In this document: piece after piece, positions 8,620-17,271 of the stretch
Position numbering within the stretch: position 1 is the first letter of the stretch
How the letters are laid out: the number at the start of each line of letters is the position of its first letter
Source: Bacteroidales bacterium
GTDB lineage: Bacteria > Bacteroidota > Bacteroidia > Bacteroidales > UBA932
Direction: 5' to 3'
Assembly: GCA_022508605.1 (NCBI GenBank)
Contig: JAFLUX010000012.1
Coordinates: 1 to 46,363, forward strand
Length of the DNA: 46,363 bases
The notes under the pieces: generated by a model
What the model was told of the DNA's origin: nothing
Seen by the model: the letters and a program-made list of their open reading frames with translations, nothing else
Database searches by the model: none
Made by a program: the position numbers and the translations under genes

Positions 8620-9853
8620 CTTTTTTATTTCGTTTTGAAAAGACTCTGAACATGGCAGGCGGCAGCTGCGATACTATCACTATGCCGAGCACTATGGCCA
8701 CGGTCACTCTCAGCGACATCCAGCCGCAGGCGAAGGCATCGTGCATGCGGCCCGACACGAGGTGCAGGGCCGTACGGAAAATCCCGCCTCCCGGGACGAG
8801 GGGAAAGATGCCGGGAATCAGGAAAATGGTCTCCGGAGCCTTGAACCATACGGCGAAGAATCGGGCAGCCAGGGCCACTGATGCGGTGGCGACAAAAGTG
8901 GAGCCGTGGAATATATACAGGAGCCATCCCGCGGCCGCGCACAGGGCCGCCGTCAGATAATGCCTTGCGGGCACTCCGAAAAGCACGGCGAATCCCAGCG
9001 TCCCCAGGAATGCGGCGATGCACTGGCATATCGCGGAGGATGTGAATGCGTCCGGCGCAGTGTCCTGCACGATGAGCATGGACCCTTCTATCCAACTGTC
9101 GGCAACGAAAGCGAGCGAGGCCCCGAGGGCTATGCTGAGGAATACGAGCACGGCGTCTTCCAGGCGTGTGATGCCGGCGATATAGTCTTCGTTAGCGAGA
9201 TCCCGTATGCCGTTGATGAATGGGACCCCCGGAATGAGGGGTATGAGGGCGCCTGCTATCATGTTGCCGAGGCTGTTGCCGAATCCGGCTTTGTAAAAGA
9301 GTATGCACAGCACCGTCCCGAACATTCCGCCTATGATGTTGCCCACCATCTTCGTCATGTACGGGGCCGATACGAAGAGCACGAACACCCAGAGCAGCAG
9401 TCCGGCTATGAAAGCGGCGGCCGCATCTGCAAGCCCTCCTCCGAATATTATGCAGAAGCCCGCGCTGCCCACGGCAGACCCTATGATTTGTTCCAGGCCC
9501 GATTTGCATGTGCTGCGTATCTGGGCGAGCTTTTTCCTGGCATCGGACAGACTCGCGAATTTGCCGTCGCAGATGTCCCTCGAGACCTGGTTTACCGACA
9601 CGACCCTTTCCAGCTGCGCACCCTTGAAGGGAATGAACTCGACCTTGGCGAAATTGTCGTGCCCCGTGGTGAAGATTCCGTTGCTGAGGACGAAGAAGTT
9701 CCGGGAGCCTATCTCATAGTGCGAGGCTATGCGCTCCATGGTCTCTTCCACCCTCGCTATCTCCGCGCCGTTCTCGAGCAGTATGTGTCCGGCAAGGGAT
9801 GCCGTCTCGAGAACTTCATGTGCGGACTCCTTGCCTGTCAAATCCTCATTCAT
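8600..9853 (-). CDS. Threonine/serine exporter, ThrE family (fused two-domain form)
   Basis: 417-residue inner-membrane protein. The N-terminal soluble part (about 1-115) contains the family sequence LLENGAEIARVEETMERI and the FVLSNGIF region. About ten hydrophobic segments follow, covering both halves that in other bacteria are separate proteins (YjjP and YjjB). PGVPFINGIRDL near the middle and IPGIFPLVPGGGIF near the end are the duplicated ThrE motifs. Likely exports threonine, serine or another small carboxylate by proton exchange; substrate is inference. The ATG overlaps the rarA stop (ATGA); a long in-frame upstream extension runs through rarA and was rejected. Confidence 0.88.
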   Translation of the reverse strand: MNEDLTGKESAHEVLETASLAGHILLENGAEIARVEETMERIASHYEIGSRNFFVLSNGIFTTGHDNFAKVEFIPFKGAQLERVVSVNQVSRDICDGKFASLSDARKKLAQIRSTCKSGLEQIIGSAVGSAGFCIIFGGGLADAAAAFIAGLLLWVFVLFVSAPYMTKMVGNIIGGMFGTVLCILFYKAGFGNSLGNMIAGALIPLIPGVPFINGIRDLANEDYIAGITRLEDAVLVFLSIALGASLAFVADSWIEGSMLIVQDTAPDAFTSSAICQCIAAFLGTLGFAVLFGVPARHYLTAALCAAAGWLLYIFHGSTFVATASVALAARFFAVWFKAPETIFLIPGIFPLVPGGGIFRTALHLVSGRMHDAFACGWMSLRVTVAIVLGIVIVSQLPPAMFRVFSKRNKKDGSNKD

Positions 9854-11139
9854 TTCTTTCCGTAGTACTTCGGCCAGCAGCTGCGCAGGTAACTCTTGAG
9901 GCGTTCTTCCCCCGGATTTTCCTGGGGCTCGTAGAATACGCTTCCCGACAGTTGCTCGGGCATGAATTCCAAATCTGTAAAGTGTCCGGGGTAGTCGTGC
10001 GCATAGCGGTATCCGTCGGAGTATCCCAGCTCTTTCATGAGAGACGTGGGGGCGTTGCGCAGATAAAGCGGAACGGGGGCGCCCTTGTCGGCCTCGGCTG
10101 CCGCAAAAGCCTTGTCTATGGCCATGTATGCGGAGTTGCTTTTGGGAGACGAGGCAAGATATACTGCACATTCGCTCAGCGGGATGCGCGCCTCCGGCAT
10201 GCCTATGGAATGGACTATCCGGAAAGTGGCGTCGGCCAGCAGCAGGGCGTTCGGATTGGCGAGCCCTATGTCTTCGGCGGCAAGTATGCAGAGTCTCCTT
10301 GCTATGAAAAGCGGGTCTTCTCCGCCGGCGAGCATCCGGGCCATCCAGTACAGGGCGGCATTCGGGTCCGAGCCTCTTACCGACTTGATGAAAGCGGAAA
10401 TTATGTCATAATGCATCTCCCCGCCCTTGTCGTATATCGCGATGTTCTCCTGCAGGCAGGATGTGACCAAGGCGTTGTCTATGGTGATTTCAGGCCCGGC
10501 GGCCGAATCTGTCACAATCTCCAGTATGTTCAGCAGTTTTCTCGCGTCTCCGCCGCTGTAGCGGAGCAGGGCGTCGGTCTCTTTCAGGCGTATGTCCAGT
10601 TTCTTCAGCTCGGCATCTTCTTTCAGCGCCCTTTCGAGCAGTGCGAGCAGGTCGCCGGAGTCCAGGGATTTCAGGACGAACACCTGACAGCGCGAGAGCA
10701 GGGGAGTTATGACCTCGAAGGACGGATTTTCCGTCGTGGCCCCTATCAGCACCACTGTGCCGGCCTCCACAGCCCCGAGCAGGGCATCCTGCTGGGCCTT
10801 GTTGAAGCGGTGTATCTCGTCTATGAAAAGGACGGGGGGAGCCGCCGAAGAAAAAAGAGAGTTGTTCTTCGCCCGGTCTATCACCTCGCGCACATCTTTC
10901 ACTCCGGAGCTTACGGCCGACAGGGTGTAGAACTCCCGCTCGAGCGTGTGTGCTATGATGCCGGCAAGAGTCGTCTTGCCCACGCCCGGAGGCCCCCAGA
11001 GTATGAAAGAGTTGAGCCTGCCGCTGTCTATCATGTTGCGGAGTATGCAGCCCGGGCCCACGAGGTGGCGCTGGCCCACATAGTCGGACAGTCCCTTGGG
11101 ACGCATCCTTTCCGGAAGCGGTATGCCGGAGCGGTACAT
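9850..11139 (-). CDS. rarA: Replication-associated recombination protein A (RarA/MgsA), AAA+ ATPase
   Basis: Clamp-loader-like ATPase acting at stalled replication forks. The 429-residue protein begins MYRSGIPLPERMRPKGL, then YVGQRHLVG, Walker A GPPGVGKT at about 49-56, Walker B VLFIDEIH at about 103-110, sensor 1 LIGATTENPSF and GGDARKLLNILE (sensor 2). The C-terminal tetramerisation domain has DPNAALYWMARMLAGGEDPLFIARR in two pieces and the YPHxF-like DYPGHF. Overlaps the exporter ATG by 4 bases. Confidence 0.95.
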   Translation of the reverse strand: MYRSGIPLPERMRPKGLSDYVGQRHLVGPGCILRNMIDSGRLNSFILWGPPGVGKTTLAGIIAHTLEREFYTLSAVSSGVKDVREVIDRAKNNSLFSSAAPPVLFIDEIHRFNKAQQDALLGAVEAGTVVLIGATTENPSFEVITPLLSRCQVFVLKSLDSGDLLALLERALKEDAELKKLDIRLKETDALLRYSGGDARKLLNILEIVTDSAAGPEITIDNALVTSCLQENIAIYDKGGEMHYDIISAFIKSVRGSDPNAALYWMARMLAGGEDPLFIARRLCILAAEDIGLANPNALLLADATFRIVHSIGMPEARIPLSECAVYLASSPKSNSAYMAIDKAFAAAEADKGAPVPLYLRNAPTSLMKELGYSDGYRYAHDYPGHFTDLEFMPEQLSGSVFYEPQENPGEERLKSYLRSCWPKYYGKK

Positions 11140-11140
11140 G

Positions 11141-12277
11141 TCAGTAAATCAGGTCCTTGATATAGGAACGGCGGCGCTTTACACATTCTGTGTCGAAGTC
11201 TTTCCACTGTCCCTGGTTCTTGTAGTTGTCTTCGAGGACCGCATTGGTCTCGGCCCACTTGACGCCCCATTTGCTGAACTTGTCGAAAAGGTCTGCGAAA
11301 ATCAGGGAGTTGATGCCGGAGTTCTGGTAGTCCGGCCTTACTCCGACAAGGAGCATTTCCACCCCCTCCTCATGCTTGATGAACATGGATTTCAGCAGGT
11401 GGAACCATCCGAACGGGAAAAGCCGGCCCCTGGACTTCTGCAGGGCGCGCGCTATCGACGGCATGGTGATTCCGAATGCTACCGGTTCGTCGTTCTCGTT
11501 CTCCAACAGGCAGATGTATCGCAAATCGAGTATGCTCAGGTAGAAATCCAGATATTTTTTCGCCATTTCGTCCGGCAGCACCGTGAAATTGTAGAGGTCC
11601 TTGTAGCATTCGTTTATGAGGCGGAACACCTTCTTTCCGTAACCGCCCTTCCGTATCAGCTTACGGGTAAGCGGCCTGACGTGCACGTTGCTCCTTTCCC
11701 TTATGATTTTGGACACGCGCATGAGCCTCGAAGGAAGCTCGGAGGGCAGGAATACCTTGAACTCCATCCAGTCCGTGTCCTTCGCGAAGCCCATGGCCTC
11801 CATGTGGTCGTTGTAATACGGATAATTGTAGATGAGGGCCATGGTGCCGAGCCTGTCGAAGCCGGATATGAGCATCCCCTCCGGATCGAAATCAGTGAAT
11901 CCCAAGGGGCCGACAATCTTCTCCATCCCGTAGAGGCGTCCGAATTCGCAGACTTTGTCCATTAGGGCCGCGGAAACTTCCCTGTCATCTATGAAATCGT
12001 ACCACCCGAACCTTACCTCCTTGTGGTTCCACTGGGCGTTCGCCTTGAAATTGACTATTGCCGCCACCCGGCCTGCCGGCTTTCCGTCCTTCCATGCGAT
12101 ATAAAGCTCCCATTCGCAAAAATCCTTTGCGGCGGCCTTTTTCGGGTCGAGAGTGTCCATCTGGTCGAATTCCAGGGGCGGGACATAATAGGGATTATCC
12201 CTGTAAAGCATTTCGGGGAAGTTGACGAACGACCTCAATTCCTTTCGCGTGGATACTTTTCTGATTTCGACAGGCAT
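11141..12277 (-). CDS. GNAT-like N-acetyltransferase-domain protein
   Basis: 378-residue soluble protein of a family common in Bacteroidetes with an acetyltransferase (GNAT) fold, best seen in the C-terminal half: VEMLLVGVRPDYQNSGINSLIF resembles the acetyl-CoA loop, followed by WAETNAVLEDN. The N-terminal half has FVNFPEMLYRDNPYYVPP, then KPAGRVAAIVN and GPLGFTDFDPEGML. Substrate unknown. It stops one base before the rarA start, so the two probably share a transcript, with this gene first. I recognise the family but cannot name a function. Confidence 0.75.
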   Translation of the reverse strand: MPVEIRKVSTRKELRSFVNFPEMLYRDNPYYVPPLEFDQMDTLDPKKAAAKDFCEWELYIAWKDGKPAGRVAAIVNFKANAQWNHKEVRFGWYDFIDDREVSAALMDKVCEFGRLYGMEKIVGPLGFTDFDPEGMLISGFDRLGTMALIYNYPYYNDHMEAMGFAKDTDWMEFKVFLPSELPSRLMRVSKIIRERSNVHVRPLTRKLIRKGGYGKKVFRLINECYKDLYNFTVLPDEMAKKYLDFYLSILDLRYICLLENENDEPVAFGITMPSIARALQKSRGRLFPFGWFHLLKSMFIKHEEGVEMLLVGVRPDYQNSGINSLIFADLFDKFSKWGVKWAETNAVLEDNYKNQGQWKDFDTECVKRRRSYIKDLIY

Positions 12278-12357
12278 AGGTAATAAAGTGCTTTGTTCGG
12301 AGCGCTAATATATGTTTTTTATTGGATAAAATCAAAGTTTTCCATACCTTCGTAACC

Positions 12358-12939
12358 GTGTACAGGGCCTTTCGCATATCAGTTTTCTGTATCTTCCTGC
12401 TGCTTGGCCGCGGATTCGCATCTTCCGCTCAGGAAGCCGGAGTATTCAATTCCCCGAAAGGCATAGGGGCCTGTCTGTCCACCTGGTCCGGCGGCGGGAA
12501 CTTCTGCACCTTGACGGCTTATGCCGACATATACGGGGTGGCGACGAGCCGCTGCCAGTATCCCGGATTCCGCATGAACGCCATGCGCCAGTTCACCCTC
12601 CGCACGCTCGAGGCGAACGGCATGTCCATGTCTTTCTATGCGGGCACGGGATTGTCCGCCGGATATGTGCGCGACCACGACAAAGGAAGATGGGTGGACC
12701 TCTCGTCCCTCGTGAGCGACAACCCCGGCGTCATGCTGGCCCTCAGCGGAGACGTCGGCTGCCATTTCGATTTCGGACGCTCCATAGGCGTGGACCTGTC
12801 GTTCACGGCCGATGCCGGGGTGCATATACGGCGCAACGAAGCGGAACAGGCCTACAGGGCGACAAGCGTGAGCGTTTTCAACAACGGATTGTGGCAGGTG
12901 TTTTACCCTCAGTTTATCATTTACTTTAAGTTGAAGTGA
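12358..12939 (+). CDS. Exported protein, probable outer-membrane beta-barrel
   Basis: Unrecognised protein of about 193 residues (205 from the alternative TTG at 12322). No usable ATG exists; a GTG at 12358 gives a compact signal peptide (VYRAFRISVFCIFLLLG) with likely cleavage after ASSA. The mature part alternates polar and hydrophobic residues and is rich in Gly, Ser and aromatic residues. It ends in the short hydrophobic strand FYPQFIIYFKLK, typical of small outer-membrane beta-barrels. It shares a 4-base GTGA overlap with the next exported protein, so the two form an operon and may work together. Diverges from the GNAT gene. Confidence 0.6.
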   Translation: MYRAFRISVFCIFLLLGRGFASSAQEAGVFNSPKGIGACLSTWSGGGNFCTLTAYADIYGVATSRCQYPGFRMNAMRQFTLRTLEANGMSMSFYAGTGLSAGYVRDHDKGRWVDLSSLVSDNPGVMLALSGDVGCHFDFGRSIGVDLSFTADAGVHIRRNEAEQAYRATSVSVFNNGLWQVFYPQFIIYFKLK

Positions 12940-13541
12940 GAAAATTACTATCCCTCATAGCTTTGCTGATATGTTCGAGCGTTTCGTCGGGGGCCTTTAC
13001 CCCTCGTGTGAGCTACGGCCTCGAATGGGGATACACGTCCACGTTCTACAAGAGTTCGCAGTATAATTTCGTATGCGCGGAAGGGTATCGCATAATCGAA
13101 AACCCTGACAGCTGGCGCTATTTCAGCAACGGCTCGCTGATCGCCAAGCTCGGAATGGACATGACTCCGGACCTGAATGCCTCGCTCTGCAGCGGCCTGA
13201 TAGGCGTATATTCCAGGCGCTGGGCGGTGCCCCTCGAGATGCGGCTGTCTTACTGTCCGTCGGGACTTCACCGGGACGGCGGCATATTCCAGGCGGGAGG
13301 GGCATTCCTGATTCCCGGGCAGGGGATGCCATCTCCGGGCTTCAGGGCCCTGCTCGGCGGGGGATACCGGCTCGCCTTGTTCGGCAATTTCAGCATAGAC
13401 CTGCTGCTCTCCCTGAATTTCACCCTTGACCACGACTTGCTTTCCGACCCGGACACCGGGGGAGTCGCCCCCTCGGCCGACATAACAAAAAACAGTTCAG
13501 AGTATTACGCCCTGAACCTGTCTCTTGCTGTAAATTTCTGA
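12936..13541 (+). CDS. Exported protein, probable outer-membrane beta-barrel
   Basis: 201 residues from a GTG start that overlaps the preceding stop (GTGA). Signal peptide MRKLLSLIALLICSSVSSGAF, then VSYGLEWGYTSTFYKS, and a C-terminal strand YYALNLSLAVNF ending in Phe, the usual outer-membrane assembly signal. Alternating strands such as YRLALFGNFSIDLLLSLNF support a barrel of about eight strands. No family recognised. The gene converges with cysteate synthase with only one base between stop codons and no visible terminator. Confidence 0.65.
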   Translation: MRKLLSLIALLICSSVSSGAFTPRVSYGLEWGYTSTFYKSSQYNFVCAEGYRIIENPDSWRYFSNGSLIAKLGMDMTPDLNASLCSGLIGVYSRRWAVPLEMRLSYCPSGLHRDGGIFQAGGAFLIPGQGMPSPGFRALLGGGYRLALFGNFSIDLLLSLNFTLDHDLLSDPDTGGVAPSADITKNSSEYYALNLSLAVNF

Positions 13542-13542
13542 C

Positions 13543-14835
13543 CTAAAGGGACGATACCCTCGCGATAATCTCTGAAGCCGGGAGGTCGGGACTCAGCACG
13601 AGGTCCGGTTCCTTGAGTACATATCCCTTGTCCATGGCGGCCATGGTGCCGCCTCCGGTACAGTTGAGCATGATGCAGTCGTCTTTCTGCACGATGCCGT
13701 CCCCGACGGCCTGGGCGAGTGAGGCGACGGCGACGCAGGGTGCCGGCAGGAGGTCATAGCCTTCCAGATTGCGGAAGCGCATCATCCAGTTCACTATGTC
13801 GTTGTTGTCGGCGAGGAATACATCACCGCGGCTTTGGAGCAGGACATCGTATAGTCCTCCGGCTATGCCGTAGGGCGGCTTGCGGTTCGACAGTACCTTC
13901 GCCAGAATGAGTTCCGCCTGCCTTCTGCCGGACTCCGGGCTTATGTCTGCAAGCTGGCGCGAGCAGGCCTTCCAGGAGTCGTACATCAGGGTGAAAGGGG
14001 TGTTCTGCGACACGAACACGCGCATCCTGTTTTCCCCGAAACGGCCGTCGGCAGCGAGACGCTCCGCATTTTCCCACGCGGCTATGGCACCGGTACCGGA
14101 ACCCACGGCCTGGAAATATGCATCGGGGATGCGTCCCGTCTTTTCGACGAAACTGAGTATCGTCGTACCCATGCCGTCGCGGCGCGCTATGTTCTTCGCC
14201 CCTCCTTCCAGGAAGTATCCGGGGTCCTCGGCGAGCTTTTCTCCTATGGCTATGGCATCGTAGTAGTCGCACCCGTGAGGCACGGCGAGAACCTTCACGC
14301 AGCGCTTCAGTTTACGGCGAAACCACAGTTCGTGCTTGTTGTCTTCAGGGATGCATATCACGACGGGGATGTCGTTGTCGGAGCAGACCTGGGCGAAAGC
14401 CCTTGCGGTATTGCCGGCCGACTGGACGATGAGGGTGCGCGTTTCTTTCCTGTCTATGCGGGCGCACACGGAATAGGCCTCCGTTTCCTTGAAGGAGCAG
14501 GTCTTCATCTTCGCCCCTATCTTCGGATTGTAACCGGAGAACGTGATATACAGATTCTTCAGCCCGAGAAATTTGGCAAGCCCCTTGGACTTGTATGTAA
14601 CGGGGGCGCAGGAGCCCTTGAGAGTGCGTTTTACAGGCAGCCACTCGGCATATCTGTATATGCCGTCGAGGTCGTTGCGCGGAGAGAACTCCTGTTTTGA
14701 GTATACGGCCCTTATCAGGGCAGGATCGGAACATTCGGGGTCCGAAAGCGTCCATCCTTCGTCATCGAATACCCGGCCTGTCTTGACATTGCTCAGGCGG
14801 TATTCCGTGGGTTTGAATCGGCTTAGTTGGAGCAT
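13543..14835 (-). CDS. Cysteate synthase (threonine synthase-like PLP enzyme)
   Basis: PLP fold-type II enzyme. Cysteate synthase converts O-phosphoserine and sulfite to L-cysteate and phosphate. The 430-residue protein lacks the N terminus of Bacteroidetes ThrC but matches the cysteate synthase pattern first defined in Methanosarcina: GIYRYAEWLPVKRTL, PVTYKSKGLAKFLGLKNLYI, CSFKETEA with PLP lysine at about 116, QSAGNTARAFA, DYYDAIAIGEKL, EGGAKNIARRDGMGTTIL and the phosphate loop AVGSGTGAIAA. In Bacteroidetes L-cysteate feeds sulfonolipid (capnine/sulfobacin) synthesis, so this gene suggests sulfonolipids. It starts one base after the antiporter stop. An atypical threonine synthase is the main alternative. 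Confidence 0.8.
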   Translation of the reverse strand: MLQLSRFKPTEYRLSNVKTGRVFDDEGWTLSDPECSDPALIRAVYSKQEFSPRNDLDGIYRYAEWLPVKRTLKGSCAPVTYKSKGLAKFLGLKNLYITFSGYNPKIGAKMKTCSFKETEAYSVCARIDRKETRTLIVQSAGNTARAFAQVCSDNDIPVVICIPEDNKHELWFRRKLKRCVKVLAVPHGCDYYDAIAIGEKLAEDPGYFLEGGAKNIARRDGMGTTILSFVEKTGRIPDAYFQAVGSGTGAIAAWENAERLAADGRFGENRMRVFVSQNTPFTLMYDSWKACSRQLADISPESGRRQAELILAKVLSNRKPPYGIAGGLYDVLLQSRGDVFLADNNDIVNWMMRFRNLEGYDLLPAPCVAVASLAQAVGDGIVQKDDCIMLNCTGGGTMAAMDKGYVLKEPDLVLSPDLPASEIIARVSSL

Positions 14836-14836
14836 A

Positions 14837-15796
14837 TCAGAGCTTTATGAATAACCATACATAATATGCGATGAAAGACAGAATGAAGATGACCCCTTCG
14901 AATCTGTCTATCTTGTTTTTCCTGAAAGTGTAGGAGCACAGCCATACGAGGATGATGGAGAGCAGCAGCACGACCACGTCCACTATGTCTATGTCCGCGA
15001 ATGACAGGGGAGTGACGACGGCGGATGCCCCGAGTATGAGCAGGATGTTGAAGACATTGGAGCCCAATATGTTCCCCAGGGCGAGCTGTCCTTTGTTCTT
15101 TGCCGCGGCCGCTACGCAGGCCGCCAGTTCGGGCAGAGACGTGCCTCCGGCGAGCAGCGTGATTGCTATGAACTTGTCGCTCACGCCTATGTTCCTGGCT
15201 ATTGCCACGGCGGAATCCACGAACCATTTGCCTCCGATTATAAGTCCCGCAAGGCCTGCGAGACTCATGACCGCGGCCTTGAAAATGCTCGTCTCCACGG
15301 CCTCGGCATGATGCTCCGCAGGTTTTGAATCCGTCTTGAAGGAGTAGACTATGTAGGCCAGGAAAATCAGCAGGAAAACTATGCCCTCCGCACGCGAGAG
15401 CGAATCCGAGGCTCCCACGCCGAGCATGCTTTTGTTCATTCCGCAGAAAAACATGAGGAAGGTCGCAAGCAGGGCCACCGGGATGTCCCGGCGACGGTTT
15501 TCCGTGCTTATGCCGACCGGCCTCACCAGGGCCGTCATTCCGAGTATGAGCAAGGTGTTGAAAATGTTGGAGCCTATCACATTGCCTATGGATATGTCGG
15601 CATTGCCCCCGAAGGCCCCAGTCATGCTCACGACCAGCTCAGGGCAGGACGTGCCGAATCCGACGATGGTGAGTCCTATTACGAACTCGCTTATTTTCAG
15701 TTTTCTGGCTATCGCCGACGCTCCGTCGACAAGCCTGTCGGCCCCTCTGACAATCAGAATGAGGCCCAATACAAGCAAAATGATGTCGCTCGTCAT
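14837..15796 (-). CDS. Calcium/sodium antiporter (CaCA family, YrbG-like)
   Basis: 319-residue inner-membrane exchanger with about ten membrane spans in two inverted halves. Each half has the ion-binding alpha repeat: VGFGTSCPELVVSMTGA in the first and LAGGTSLPELAACVAAA in the second, each followed by GNVIGSNIFN or GNILGSNVFN. A short hydrophilic loop (about 150-170) separates the halves. It probably exports Ca2+ against Na+ entry, linking it to the sodium cycle implied by the genes at 25.7-37.8 kb. Start ATG overlaps the rlmD stop (ATGA). Confidence 0.92.
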   Translation of the reverse strand: MTSDIILLVLGLILIVRGADRLVDGASAIARKLKISEFVIGLTIVGFGTSCPELVVSMTGAFGGNADISIGNVIGSNIFNTLLILGMTALVRPVGISTENRRRDIPVALLATFLMFFCGMNKSMLGVGASDSLSRAEGIVFLLIFLAYIVYSFKTDSKPAEHHAEAVETSIFKAAVMSLAGLAGLIIGGKWFVDSAVAIARNIGVSDKFIAITLLAGGTSLPELAACVAAAAKNKGQLALGNILGSNVFNILLILGASAVVTPLSFADIDIVDVVVLLLSIILVWLCSYTFRKNKIDRFEGVIFILSFIAYYVWLFIKL

Positions 15797-17223
15797 AATT
15801 CAAGTTTGCAAATGTTTTCCACGTGTTGGGTGTGCGGGAACATGTCCACCGGCTGAACTGCCGTAATCTTGTATTTTTCGCTCAGCATGGCTATGTCCCG
15901 CGCTTGGGAGGCCGGATTGCAGCTTACGTAGACAATACGTCTCGGGGCTGCTTTCAGTATGGTGGCGACCACGTCCGGATGCATGCCGGCCCGAGGAGGG
16001 TCGACTATCATGACATCCGGTCTCCCGTGTTCCTGTATGAAGCTGTCTGTCAGGATGTCCTTCATGTCTCCGGCGAAAAATTCACAGTTGTCTATTCCGT
16101 TGACGGCGGCATTCGTGCGGGCGTCTTCTATGGCCTCTGCGACGTACTCTATGCCTATCACCTTGGACGCCCTGCCGCTGACGAACTGGGCTATGGTGCC
16201 GGTGCCTGTATAAAGGTCGTAAACCACTTCATTGCCGCTCAAATCAGCAAATTCGCGCGCCGCCCTGTACAGTTTCAGGGCCTGTCCCGTGTTGGTCTGG
16301 TAAAATGACTTCGGCCCTATTCTGAAACGGAGTCCTTCCATTTCCTCGTATATGGCCTCGTCGCCGGAGAAGAGTATGCATTCCTGGTCGGTGATGCTGT
16401 CGTTCTTCTTGGTGTTGACGACATAGTACAGGGAGGTGATGGCCGGAAATTCGCTGCGTATGGACTCGAGCATGGGGACGATGGCAGGGGAGTCCTCGCC
16501 GAAACACACTATGAGCATGGTCTGGCCGCCTACGGCCGTGCGTATGAAAATATTGCGCAGCAGGCCGCGGTTCTCCCTTATATTATAGAAGGAGAGGCCG
16601 TTTTCTACCGCATAGCGCTTGATGAACAGCCTGATTTCATTGGAAGGGGAGGGCTGGAGCGAACAGTGGCTGATGTCGAGAATCTTGTCGAAGAACTTGC
16701 CGACGTGAAAGCCGAGGGCGCATTTCTGCTCTTCTCCGAGTCCCTCCGGGTCTTCGTCCGGAAGCAGCCAGCGGCGGTCCGAGGCGCTGAATTCCAGCTT
16801 GTTGCGATAGAAAACCGTCTTGTCTGAACCGATAATAGGGTTAAATTCAGGCACTTGAAGATGCCCTATGCGGGTCAGCTGCTCATACACCTGACGCTGC
16901 TTGGCCTTCAACTGAATGTCGTAGGGGAGAGGTTGCCAGCGGCAGCCCCCGCAGATGCCGAAATGCGTGCAAAACGGTTCCAAACGGTCTGCTGAAGCCT
17001 TCTTCAGCTCCACGATGCGGCCTTCCAGAAAACTTTTTTTCTTCCTCGTGATGCGCACGTCCACGACATCTCCGGGGACGGCAAATTCCACGAAAAGCAC
17101 GCGGCCCGGAGAGTCCGGATCGTCTTCCGGCAGGCGGGCATGGGCGATTGACTTGCCTTCGGCGGCAATACTTTCTATGACAATGTCCTTTAGGACGATA
17201 TCGAGTTTCCGGTTTCGCGGCAT
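15793..17223 (-). CDS. rlmD: 23S rRNA (uracil-C5)-methyltransferase, RlmD/TrmA family
   Basis: SAM-dependent RNA m5U methyltransferase. The protein has an N-terminal TRAM domain (about 5-65), an iron-sulfur motif FCTHFGICGGCRWQPL, the SAM loop YDLYTGTGTIAQFV, DPPRAGMHP and the catalytic cysteine in IVYVSCNPASQARD, followed by a C-terminal PVDMFPHTQHVENICKL. Which uridine is methylated (U1939, U747 or tRNA U54) is inference from the TRAM and Fe-S domains. I used the ATG at 17223; a TTG at 17232 is in frame but forms part of a TACATTTG promoter-like element. Confidence 0.9.
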   Translation of the reverse strand: MPRNRKLDIVLKDIVIESIAAEGKSIAHARLPEDDPDSPGRVLFVEFAVPGDVVDVRITRKKKSFLEGRIVELKKASADRLEPFCTHFGICGGCRWQPLPYDIQLKAKQRQVYEQLTRIGHLQVPEFNPIIGSDKTVFYRNKLEFSASDRRWLLPDEDPEGLGEEQKCALGFHVGKFFDKILDISHCSLQPSPSNEIRLFIKRYAVENGLSFYNIRENRGLLRNIFIRTAVGGQTMLIVCFGEDSPAIVPMLESIRSEFPAITSLYYVVNTKKNDSITDQECILFSGDEAIYEEMEGLRFRIGPKSFYQTNTGQALKLYRAAREFADLSGNEVVYDLYTGTGTIAQFVSGRASKVIGIEYVAEAIEDARTNAAVNGIDNCEFFAGDMKDILTDSFIQEHGRPDVMIVDPPRAGMHPDVVATILKAAPRRIVYVSCNPASQARDIAMLSEKYKITAVQPVDMFPHTQHVENICKLEL

Positions 17224-17229
17224 ATCCTG

Positions 17230-17237
17230 CAAATGTA
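17230..17237 (-). promoter_or_regulatory. Possible -7 element directly upstream of rlmD
   Basis: TACATTTG on the minus strand, ending 6 bases before the rlmD ATG. If used, the mRNA would be almost leaderless. No good -33 element is visible, so co-transcription with the vWA gene is the alternative. Confidence 0.35.
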
Positions 17238-17271
17238 CGAATAAAATCGTAATCGTCAGCAGGAAAATGCA

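Noticed and set aside
13543..14835. Call as threonine synthase (thrC)
   Set aside because: Its motifs fit the cysteate synthase group better, and the N terminus is unlike Bacteroidetes ThrC; kept only as the alternative.
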